64,000 nt of DNA from the NCBI RefSeq assembly GCF_018687715.1, contig NC_056758.1, positions 34,133,467-34,197,466 on the forward strand, given 5' to 3'. Origin of the DNA: Carya illinoinensis. Lineage: Eukaryota > Streptophyta > Magnoliopsida > Fagales > Juglandaceae. This document shows positions 34,633 through 45,324 of this stretch, in pieces. The translations under genes were made by a program, and so were the position numbers. How positions within the stretch are numbered: the first letter of the stretch is position 1; the number at the start of each line of letters is the position of its first letter. The notes under the pieces are model-generated. The model made no database searches, had not been told where the DNA came from, and saw only the letters and a list, made by a program, of their open reading frames with translations.

Positions 34633-37600
34633 ATGGCGAACGATACCAAAGCAGTGCATGTTAGCATGGAGCCTGAGGTGGCGCATAATATCTCCGCCAC
34701 CGAGGAAGGCCAGGACATCTCCGGCTATGACGATGTGCGGGCTCTTCACGACGTCGTTCAAGGTCTGCCTTCACACGTCGTGAAGGATTTGCTGTCCATC
34801 GGGGTTCGTTTTTTCATTTAAACTTATCTTCTCACACCGTTTTTACGATTCTTAGGGTTTCTGAATATTCTCGAACGATTTTTACTCGGGCTTTGTAGAT
34901 ATCATTACGCTTTTGCGTTTACAGTGATCTGTCGTTTTCTCTTCGAGTTGTACTTTACGGTGCCTTGTTTTTTTGCATATTTTTATTATCTTCCTTTGTT
35001 TTAGACTACAAATATAAGTTTGGTTGAATAGCATTGAAGAAAAAGTAGGTGTAGTTTCTAACTATATTAGTATAATAATAAGGTTATGATTGTGAAGACC
35101 TTGATAATTAATGTCATTGTGTATATATAAGAGCTTCAATTTATGCTCAATGAATATGAAACTACGAGGTGTGATCAGTCAACGACGGTGTGCATATCTA
35201 GAATTGTAAAAACCACAATAATTGATTGTGTTGTTGATGGCACTTGGAACTGCCATGGATAAACGAAATGTGATTTATAGGAAATTCTTCGACGATTGTT
35301 CAGATTTTATGAAATTTTGTTTTGTTGAATTGTAGGTATGTGCCCGTTGCATCTTTCGGCTGTTTGGGATACGAGGAGACATATATTCTTGCTCCTTGCT
35401 CTCATCTTCGATGTTGAGTTCAGTTCTTGGAGAACAAAGACATGCGGATGAAGACATGGTAGACATTGGTTCTGAAGAACATAAAAACCCAATCAGTCTG
35501 CCTGCTTCTGAGGTATCAGAAGTTGATGCCGTGCTTTGCACCCTTTGTTTAGGTATCTTGCAGTTTACCTATTGCGATGACAAAGAACTGGTGGTGAAAA
35601 AAAGTGCCAAAGATATGGCTGTTGCTATTTCTGAGCTGCTAAAGCGAGAGTGGCATCAGATTGATAGCTTTTCTCTTGAAGTTTCCATACCTCCAATTCT
35701 CCTTGAAAATGAAAGCTCAGTTTGGTACGAATTGTTGATATGCTGATTTCGTGTAATCTTTTTGAGACCCCTAAGCATGTGTCTATGTGTAATAAACATG
35801 GGATGCTTAAGCTTTGGTTAATTATTTTTCAAATATGTAATAAAAAAAGAAAGAAAGGGGAAAGAAGAATGTCCTGTCACTTATTGTGTTTGTTAGCGAA
35901 CTTCTAAAATTCTTTAGGTCAGAAACTACTACTCATAGCATTCTTTGCTTGGTAAATTGCTTCAATTTCCAAATTTTGTAGGTTGTACATGAAAAGAAAG
36001 TATGGGTCTGAACTTTGTTTCCAAGGGAAGTTACTGCCTCAATGTATATCTACTGTGGAAGCCTTGATATTGTGTTTAGCAAAACCTCTTGAAACATTGT
36101 TGGTGAGTAAGGATTGCTTTTTACACTGAAACTTCCAATGATTCAAAGTAGAAATACATTTGTCTTTGCAATTAATATTTTATGAAATTAAGACTTGCAC
36201 AGGATTGTAAATCAGGTGTAAGTGATATCCGCATCTGTTTGACCTTCACGCACTCTAAGGCATCGAAAATGGTTCATAGCATTGCAGTGAGCAAACATGG
36301 TTGTAAGAGAACAAAAACAGGCATGTAAATATTTATACCAACCTCATTTGTTCTCGTTGTTTCTATGAAGGCCATAAATAAAGTTCTAGCACTTAAATAT
36401 CGTTGCCCTGTTTTTCAAGTGTAAAAGCCATGTCGTGCCATTTCAATGTTGTTTAAATTCAAGATGTGATTTGATTGCAAAACTAAGATCAAAGATTGAG
36501 ATGTTTTTATTACAATCCATGAAGGAAATTTATATTGTTATTTTTTTTTACAAAATTGCTATTGCAAGGTATATAATTCTACAAGTTCTGTCAGGCTTAG
36601 ATTTTTAGGTTCGGCATTTATGTGTTTGGAGCTTTATCCATTTTTGCAGATTTTATGTAGAATTAGAACCATGAGTATGAAAGGTACATGCTCTCTATTT
36701 CATTTCTTAATATCAGTATTTACAATTACTGCACCTTTGGGTGCCATGGTGGGGACCAATTGCCAAAAGACAAGTTTTGTTTTGGTACCATCCCTAAGGC
36801 ATTTATATGGAAGACATGTACTGTGAAGTAATTCTATCTGTTGCTTGTGGAGATTGGTCTACACAAATCATATATTGTGGTGTTTGTAGGAGGGGCATCC
36901 ATTGAATGATCAACTAAAAGGAGCAAATTTTTGGACTTATTTATATTATACTCCTAAGTGTATAATAAGTTATCTAGAGTTTGAAATTGTGGAACCAAAA
37001 TTGAGGGACTGGTTATAAGTTGAACTGATTATACCAGTTTTACCACACATGATCTCAGACAGTGCAATCTGTTCGATTGAATTCAATGATCTCTATGCTT
37101 ATCCCTCTGAGTTCTAAAGCTAAAGCCCACTGAATGATAATAGTTTTGAAAAATGGTCATAATGCCATTGCATGTTTAAGGAATCTGATGGAAACAACGA
37201 ATACATGCAAAAATTATTATATATATGATAGGAGATTTTTTATTCATTGGAACATTTTTGTCTTCCTGCTAATATAATCCTGGCTAGGCCCAAAATTGAC
37301 CCGTGCACAATTTCAAAAACCGGCATAAATGTGCAAATTTGGCCATTTAGATTATTTAATTATTCACATTTATACCTTGAGTTTGGATGCTGAATATTAT
37401 TTGCTGATTGACACAGGCATCGAAAACTGTATAGACTCTGTTGATGATTCTGTAGTTGGAGACATTGAATGCTCTGATTTGGCTGATGTGACCATTCAAA
37501 GGTCTTTTGGTGGTTCGCAAGATAATGGATCTCCTCAGAGTCTCAAATTTCCTTCAGAAAAAGTAATTCTTTTATTTCTTTAGGATGGGGTATCTACCAA

Positions 37601-40600
37601 CTCCAATATACAAAGGATATTAACGCTTTCAGCACTATCAAGTCTGTGAATCAGTTTTACTGATGAAAAAAAAGTTTATGAATCAGTTTTTGAACTCTCT
37701 TATATTTATGAAAAAAAAGTTTATAAAGTTAATGATTTTATACAGTTCCTCTTGAATATGTCGTGTACTAGGGCTTTGCCTATATTCTTATTAATAAAAT
37801 TCTTATCAGAAAAAAGATTTAATACGGTCCTGACATAGTCGGGATTTTCTGAGTGTCTAGGTTGAAGCTTGTCGTCTGGTGTTTCTTTGCTACAGGAACC
37901 CTATCTTTTTCGGTGGGAGATACCTGAAGGTAAACTATTGTTGTAAAGAATTTTTTGGTGGGTAAATATGTGGGATTTTAGCTTGTTTGGTGTCTAGTCT
38001 TTCAATTTCAACCTCATGGCCACTTTAAATACTTATTGTTACATTCAGATCTTGGTAATGTTGTTTGGTCTATAGTTATATTATATCTGGGAACACCTTT
38101 GCCCTTTCTAATGAAGTTCTCTTACTTTTTTTTTTATTGGCACCGGGTGTTCAGAACAAATTCCTGTCTAATCCCAAGGATGCATAGGTCCTTGGCAAGG
38201 AGATTCTTGCAAGTGCACCTCGGTTAATTCAAGGGAAATTCCCCCAATCTGATAGCCTAGAAGTTGTTTGTACCCAAGGTTTTGAAACCTTAGGCCTAGA
38301 GGGAGCATACCACCAAAACCAAGGCTCTTACCACTTGAGCCCAGAGTTGTTTTATTACTTACAAAAATAACGTTGTTTGATTCTAATATTTTCTGAATAA
38401 AAAGGAAAGAGTTTGTTTCCTTGCTAGTACTAAGACAATATGAAGTTTATGAGTACCTTAAAACTGGAAGAAAAGAATAGCAGGGGAAGTTTATGTACAT
38501 AATATAAAGGGTAGTGAAATTACTAGAACAAGAAACTTAATGTAGAGCTGCACTAAATGAGAGGATTGTTCCCTGTTTTTGGTATGTCAAGGAGATAATG
38601 ATCAGCTGCATCATTCACCAAGTGCAGAAGAGCAACAAGATCAATTTTATGCTACAAAATTTTGGAACAAGTCTCCTTTTTAGTAAGGAGTTTAAAGTGC
38701 ATGTGTTGTTAACGTCATCTGAATCTTAAATCTAGGTCAAGGAAAAAGCAAATAAAATGGAATGAGTGGGTATGACATGCTTTACTTTAGACAATGAGCT
38801 CAACACCCCTACATGAAGATCTTGTGGTCATGCTCCTTACCTGCGGCAAGCTCCATTGACAAGAGAACATATAGAGCTAGGAAGCCCTCGTGTGTATATG
38901 ATCTTGAATCATCCGTTATGATTTATTATATGCATTTCCTGTAAGAAAATTTTCCCATAAACATTGACCAGAGACATCACAATATCTATTTGTATATTAG
39001 TGGAACAGATATCTATACATTACACTGTTATTTGACCTTTGAAACTGTATTTTTGGTGTCCAGCACTATTTATGATTTTTAGTTTGAACCAGTGCATGCG
39101 GTGAAGCTTAAAGTTCTCTTAGTACTCTTACTGCATTCGCAACAGATTGTCCTAATTACTCTTTGTATTGCAGTACTCGAGAAATGTGAGTCAAACACGA
39201 TGGATCATTGATGATGAAAGAAAGGGAGAAGCATCTGTTGAGGTATACTATCAACATATGCTCATGGCCATTATTATTCTAATTGAGGTAGTTTTTATGA
39301 ACATTGCGTGAAGAAACCGTGATACATACACGGGTCATTTACACTGATAATAAAAATGGAGGGTATGTGTGCGGTGCATGAACAGTAACTACTATTTGCC
39401 CTCTTTTTTCCTTCGTGTAAAATTGCTTGTGTACCAAGCATTTTCCATGCATGAAAAGCTGATGGTGTAATGTGCTTATTCTGTAGGAGATAGTAGGTGG
39501 CAACATCCTTCCCATGTGCCAGGGTGACAATTATAAGTTTCATGCTGCTGGGAGAGAGGATATTGATGTACTAAAATTATGCCCTCCTTGCTTCAGTTTT
39601 GAGCTAACTGAAAGAAGTCCTGATTCCTGAATCATGTAGCTTCCCCCCCCCTTCCTTTTTCAGGTTCGAATGTTGGGTTCAGGTAGGCCTTTCCTTGTTG
39701 AGATACAAAATGCCCGCCATATACCATCTGAGGCATTTGTGAAAGAAATAGAAACAAAGATAAATAACTTGGAAAATAAATTGGTGAGTTCATACTGGTT
39801 TGTCGTGTCACTTCCTTCTAATATCAAACTATAACGTTAACCTTTTTATCCCCTGGAAAACAATAGTAACTGTGAGCAAATTTTTTATGCAGGTTGAAGT
39901 AAAAAATTTGAAAGCTGTGGGCAGTGAAGGGTGGGACCTGATGCGTGAAGGAGAAGCAGAGAAGCAGGTTCGTGTTAATCTTATTTTCTTTTGTTATTGA
40001 TATACCAATTCATTGTTTACTATATTTACATATCTGCATGTTTATCTGTGCGGCACTTTGTAATACATTTAGAAATGGAAATATTGCGCTTCAACCCCCC
40101 TAAACTACCACCTTCTTGTAATGACCTTCAAAATTCCAAAGTTTGTCACTTGGCTCACCGATTCAAAATAAAGTGACAATGTGCATCCTCGTTAAGATCT
40201 AATCGCTGTGATGGATGAAGAATAAGTGATGTGCCTCGATATCAATGGTTGGATTTTAACTAAGAGGACAAATTGCAACTCATGTTACAAATAGGGTGGT
40301 ACGTGACAACTTTGGTAGTTTGGAGATCACATTGCAAAATAGGTGGTATTTGTTGGGGAGTTAGACATAGATTTGTTACTAGATCAAGTCTTTTGCAGAA
40401 ACAATATGCTGCATTAGTATGGATTTCACGCCCACTCAAGGATGAAGACTTGGAATCTATTGCCTCATTCAAGGACATGGTAAGATGCTTGTGAGATTCA
40501 TACCTTACATTTTTTTTTTCCAAACCTCGTATTGTGATAATTTTTTTTTTTTTTGGTATAGATAATCAAGAAAGTATTGTGGTAAATTTTAACGTGATAT

Positions 40601-40622
40601 ATCTTGTGATACTTTATTGTGT

Positions 40623-40671
<49 letters not shown>

Positions 40672-43471
40672 GATGGTTTTATGGTATATTTGTGTGAAGC
40701 AATGCTGGGGAAAAGTTCTCATCTTTTAGGAATTTTGGAAATTACATGTCCTGTTTGTAAGTTCCATAATGCAATCATGCGTTCTATCTGGGAAATCATC
40801 TTGTTCCTGGGGCCGGCTGTTAACTTATTATGAACATGCTGATTATTGGATATTGCCTTGATAGTTTTGGACTTCCAACAAATATCGTTAAAATGTTTTG
40901 TTTTGTTTAGGTTTTTTTTTTTTTTTTCAGAAAGCCCAAGAGAGGGATGTATCAGATGCTTGTTTCTGTATCTATGACAAACATTTCATCATCTTCCTTT
41001 TTGTCTAATAATTTATGTTTAAATAAAAGGAATAACCAAAAGCACTTATAAAAAATAAATAGAAGGAATAACCAAAAGTACTAAATAAAAACTATCTAAG
41101 ATCTCCCATTGAGCATTCTCTATCAACGTCGCCCATTCTTTTCCAGCCATAAGCATCACATCAAACATGAAGGAATCATCTTCCATATTGCAACAAAGCT
41201 ATGGTTCCCCTTAAAACCTTAAAGAACTATGGGGCAATTGGCAGAGAGAAAAGTAGAGGTCCTCATGATGAAATCCAATCCTGGAAATACAGCATCCGAC
41301 TTTTCGTTTCATGATGTGTCTTAATCTGCATGATGAAGCCTTTAGTGGCATTTGTTTTTATCTATCATTGTTTAATGGGAGAATCTTCTTCTCTAGTTTG
41401 ATACATCTATTCAGTGGAATTTATATTGTTCTTCGTTAGTTTGTTCACAACTGGAATTATTACTCCTGATAAGGGTGCCTTTACAAAGCTTATTGTCCTA
41501 ATAGAAAGTTACTCATAATCTGTGTTTGTTCCCTACAGAAAGTTTTGCAGAGGACCCCAATAAGGGTGCTTCATCGTCGGAGTCCATTAGAACGTGAAAA
41601 GATAATACATTGGTAGGAACCTTACCAATTATGTAGCACAGACCTTTTTATGTCTACTATTATTCAGATGTCTAATTCTACTTTTTCTTATCCAAACTTT
41701 AGGATGAAAATTGAGAAGATTGCTGGAAGTAATCATTATTTTCTTTTACATTTATGCACTCAGGTAATATGATTTTTTTTTCTCTTTATATCAATTATCA
41801 ATATACTTGTACATTCACAATAAAGCTGTGATTTTATTCAAATGGATGGATGATCATAGCCATTTTGACCTTAAGTCCCAATCTGATAGGATTGTGGTTT
41901 TACATTTAACTAGTTTGGTTTAGAAGTAAATGAAAATGCTGGGGCTTCTTCAAGGGTGCTTTGCTGAAACTACCTGCAGCATGTTTGGTGACCCAGCTTC
42001 GTTTTGGTTTTTTTGATCAATTTTTTGAAGCAGCTTGAGCTTTTTAGTTTGCTTTTGAAAAGTAGTTCAAAGGATTGTCCTCAAGGAAGCTATGACTTTT
42101 AATAATCCGAAGCCGTCCCAAACTTGGCCATATTCCATCCCAATTGGGGATGAGATGGGGGAAGGGAAATCCCGAGTCCTCATCTAATTGTTCTGATATG
42201 TAGGAAAATCAGTTAAATCTTCCCCCAACCCCGCGCGCACGCGCGGGGCAGCGTCTTCCCAAGAAAAAATCAAAAGCATTTGATCATGAATTGGTTATTA
42301 GGTTTGATTTCTATTGAAGATATCAAAGTTCTGTTGAGAGATGGCTCTTGTAATATAGCGCCTCTGACAATGAATTTGTGTCCAGGTCAGAAAACAACTC
42401 CAAGAAAAATAAACACAATTTTGCATTCTGAATCTTGGCTGTGATTTCAAATGCACATCATTTAATATTTTAATGAAAGCAATTACATTATACTTTGGAC
42501 AGATACAATTCAGATTTCAGGTAGTTCAGCTAATGACATGATAGGACAGCATATGGTCCGCTTTCTGTACTCTCTCTGCTTTACTATTTGCATGCACAGT
42601 AAATGGACTGCTCTATGAGATTTTCGAAGAGTTTGACCACCATCAGTTAGATGAAAGACTATTTCCTATGTTCATATATGGCAGAGAGGAAACACTAATT
42701 ATGATATTTGGAATTCAGGCTGGAACATATATCAAAGAGTTTGTCCACGGGGATCTTGGCCGTACACATCCTAGGTATGAGGCATCGGTTTTATATTGAC
42801 AGTGCTTTTATGTCAATTCAGTTGACTTTCTTGTTTTATTGACTAGGATACAGTTTACTATAGAAATGGACAAGTGTATTGTGTCTGGGCTCTGTATGTC
42901 ACCCTTGTTGGTGCTATTGATTTCAATATGGTAATATTGGATGTTTTTAAGAAAGATTCACTATGTACGATTTTGAGCCAGCTGTGGCCATAGCATGCCA
43001 TATAAAGAATTTTAAGGTTAGATGGGAAAAAAGCAATCACCAACATCAGCCAATTCTGTTGGGTTAATGATGAGCAAGACGAGTAACATTGAGGTGAAAC
43101 AGGTTAGATGGGAAAAAAGCAATCACCAACATCAGCCAATTCTGTTGGGTTAATGATGAGCAAGACGAGTAACATTCAGGTGTTTCACAATTGTGAGGAC
43201 TAAATGAATACAATTGGTAGTTTATGGGTAAATTTTAAATTTGACACATAATTTAAGGATCTTATGTATCAGATGCCTGCTAGAACAGTCTCAAAGTCAA
43301 TTATAGAATAAACTTTAAGAGTCAAAGACATTGGTGATAGTTTACCATCGTATCTTAGAGAAATCTGACCCTTTTTTTTCCTCTTTTGTTTGCAGTGTTG
43401 GATCACTCCTAGGTTGCAGAGCAGAGATACTGCAACTTGATGTTACAGATGTGAAAATGGACTGTTTCTGA
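34633..43471 (+). CDS. PUS10: tRNA pseudouridine synthase Pus10
   Basis: Exons: 34633-34803, 35336-35724, 35982-36102, 36203-36320, 37417-37562, 37861-37929, 39174-39242, 39487-39567, 39664-39783, 39893-39967, 40399-40479, 41539-41612, 41703-41763, 42719-42774, 43396-43471. Length is 568 aa with all phases closed. Two CxxC pairs (VCARC at 58-62, CTLC at 125-128) form the Pus10 zinc site, followed by a THUMP-like region. The catalytic domain has NPIFFGGRYLKYSRNVSQTRWIIDDER, then GREDIDVRMLGSGRPF (from 383) with the likely catalytic Asp386, and near the end RVLHRR and GTYIKEFVHGDLGRTHPS. Pus10 modifies uridines 54/55 of the tRNA T-loop in archaea and a subset of eukaryotic tRNAs. Intron 4 uses a GC donor. 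Introns hold LINE tails, a SINE and a CT microsatellite. A 3'UTR intron is possible after 43481. Confidence 0.95.
36321..37416 (+). other. GC-AG intron 4 of PUS10
   Basis: The exon end …AAA ACA G (36320) and exon start GC ATC GAA AAC (37417) restore the frame. The donor is CAG|GCATGT and the acceptor ACACAG. The same octamer ACAGGCAT spans donor and acceptor, so the junction position is ambiguous in principle. GC-AG is the only canonical solution. Confidence 0.75.
37659..37672 (+). mobile_element. 14-bp LINE tail-only insertion (actgatgaaaaaaa)
   Basis: Eighteen-bp repeats at 37641-37658 and 37673-37690 match at 16 positions (agtctgtgaatcagtttt and agtttatgaatcagtttt). The insert is only the LINE terminal 'actgat' motif plus A's. 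It is in PUS10 intron 5. Confidence 0.55.
37751..37815 (+). mobile_element. 65-bp LINE tail-only insertion
   Basis: It lies between the diverged repeats gattttatacagttcct (37734-37750) and gatttaatacggtcct (37816-37831). It carries 'cgtgtactagggctttgcctat' and 'aataaaattcttatcagaaaaaa', the diagnostic LINE 3'UTR block. It is in PUS10 intron 5, less than 100 bp from the previous insertion. Confidence 0.7.
38126..38342 (-). mobile_element. tRNA-derived SINE, minus strand, in PUS10 intron 6
   Basis: On the minus strand the element starts with a pol III A-box-like GGCTCAAGTGGTAAGAGCC (38322-38341). A degenerate B-box GGTTTCAAAACC (about 38278-38289) follows 30-40 bp later. The body continues to an A-rich tail (T-run at 38126-38135 on the plus strand). 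The spacing and boxes are typical of plant SINEs. No target duplication was confirmed. Confidence 0.7.
40085..40340. mobile_element. possible miniature element in PUS10 intron 10
   Basis: 'cctaaactaccaccttcttgtaatgacc' near the left side recurs inverted at the right ('gtgacaactttggtagtttggagatcac'). The interior is non-coding. Borders and target duplication were not established. Confidence 0.35.
40628..40669. repeat. (CT)n microsatellite, about 42 bp
   Basis: A perfect CT dinucleotide run in PUS10 intron 11. Open frames across it (Ser-Leu or Arg-Glu repeats) are artefacts. Confidence 0.95.
43015..43182. repeat. near-perfect 86-bp tandem duplication in PUS10 intron 14
   Basis: The sequence from 'aggttagatgggaaaaaagc' at 43015 repeats at 43101. 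The copies are identical up to the last few bases (acattgaggtg against acattcaggtg), which indicates a recent duplication. Confidence 0.9.
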
Positions 43472-45324
43472 CAGAATGAGGTAATCTTATATTACATAAT
43501 AGATTTGGGCTGCCCTTTCTTATGTGGTTTTTAAATTCTGCATTTGCTGTTGCAGGAACACAGGTTTATTGGGCTTTAGTGATACAAATGGCCTTTTGCA
43601 ATTGATGAAAAGAAAGATGTCTCGTATTCTCTGCTTCTGAAATCAACTGCGACTAGTCTCTTCTTTTACTGCTCCGCTTGGTTCTTAGCTGTGTAATTTT
43701 GTCCCCGGCTATAATTGGGTTTCATACCCCCTTTGAGGTAAGTGGGCATATGGCTAATAATTGTTGAGATTAAATTTATCCTTTCTTATCGGTTTAACCT
43801 TTTGGAATAAACAGTCAAATAGATAAATTTAATAGTTTGCTTATGTTCAACCATAACTTCCAAAACCAAAACCGTCTGTTCAGAATTATCCTTTCTTTCA
43901 TGGTTTCATGGACACAAGGAGTTCAAGGTGAAAGTAAACAGTGCTGAAGTTTTGTAAATTTTTCTGATATGGATCCTGGACCACTGACTCTTTGTGGTCA
44001 TTTTTCAGCTTTGAAATTCAAAAGGTAAAATCCTCCGAATTATTTCTCTTAGTCGAAATGATGTCCTTGCTCCTCTCATATATCTGCTACGAGTAATATT
44101 AGATATAAACATTAGGTATGCAAATCTCGTGCAGATTTTTCTTTTTAAAAAAAAGTAGATCTCACTAGGAAAAATATTTATTTGTTTTACACTTTGATGA
44201 TATCTACTTTTTCTGTTTAAGATTTGTATATTTAGAACTTGTACAAATAATTACTTATATCTAATTATGGTTTTATTTCATGTATTCTTCTGTGTACTCG
44301 ACCTCTGAGCTTATTGGGTGCACCGTCACTTTCTTCTATACTTTATTCCTTAGCTACGTCTCTGAATGCATGCATAACAACGATCAAACCACCTCAATTT
44401 CGTAAAAGATTTTACACGATATATAATAACGTTCTTGGGAACCTTCAAGCTGAAGCCCACAAGATATGGCTAACGGACTCATCCAAACCCCTCAATACGG
44501 TCCATGGATCCATGTCCAGGCCCTTAGGACGTACTAAGTCAATAATCAAAGTATTGGCAAAGCTCATTCTACGTGAGCCGAAGGAGAAATATTCTCAAAT
44601 TTTTGGATGAACTTAAAAAGCTTCGAGTAAAATTTCTCTTCCAAACACACTTTTTAAGAGAATATCAGATCATTTGTGAATAGTTAATAATTTAAGAATA
44701 GTAGTGACATAGTAATTAATAGTTTGGTAGTAAACTGTTTATAAATTTTATAAATAATGGTAAAATAGTTGAAAGTAATCCCAAACATACATTCAAGGTT
44801 TTGCCTGAACTTTAAGACTATTTGGACGTAAAGAGTATTTCAGATGATATGTAAGTAATAATGAAATAGTTTATCATTAGTTTATGAATAGTAGGGAAGG
44901 AGTTTGAGAATATCTGAAAACAATTGTGTTTCCAAACAAGACTTTAAAGAGACCTTGAGCCGGCCTGGTAGAACATCTAATCAGAGCTCCGAAGTTAGTA
45001 AAAATACTGGTCTATCAAACGTCCAATGTTCTCTCTCCATACGGCTTAAATTGATATTTCGCAGTAGAATTGGAAAGAAAAAAAGCACTTCCCAAATCAG
45101 TTAAAACAATAGCTCGCAAGACCAGTTACAGATAATTTCAAATAATCATCATAAAATTTCAAAAAAATAATATTGCATATATGTGGTTAATTTTCTTTGC
45201 TGTGGATGTTATTTATAAATAAGAAAGATGAACAACAAAATATTTGATCGCCAACTCTTCATAATCTTGTATTCATCCAATCGATCAATCCATGATGTTC
45301 CAACGATCACATTCGCCTTTGCAT
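43472..45324. other. PUS10 3'UTR and the intergenic region between convergent PUS10 and POP
   Basis: It includes a possible 3'UTR intron (donor after 43481, acceptor near 43555), AT-rich DNA and a miniature-element cluster at 44640-44945. An open stretch at 44314-44610 (98 codons) has no recognised family and no splice context, so I do not call a gene. Confidence 0.5.
44640..44945. mobile_element. degenerate miniature inverted-repeat element(s)
   Basis: 'gactatttggacgtaaagag' near 44817 and the inverted 'gtgtttccaaacaagac' at about 44928-44943 form one pair. 'ttccaaacacactttttaagagaatatcagat' near 44640 resembles the right part. This suggests two overlapping or nested copies of the GTTTGGA family. 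Confidence 0.4.

Noticed and set aside
40529..40586. another tail insertion in PUS10 intron 11 (tattgtgataat and tattgtggtaaat)
   Set aside because: The flanking repeat is short with an indel, and the insert's end does not match the LINE tail; left out of the count.
44314..44610. 98-codon open frame between PUS10 and POP
   Set aside because: No recognisable family, no splice or promoter context; plausible by chance at this length.
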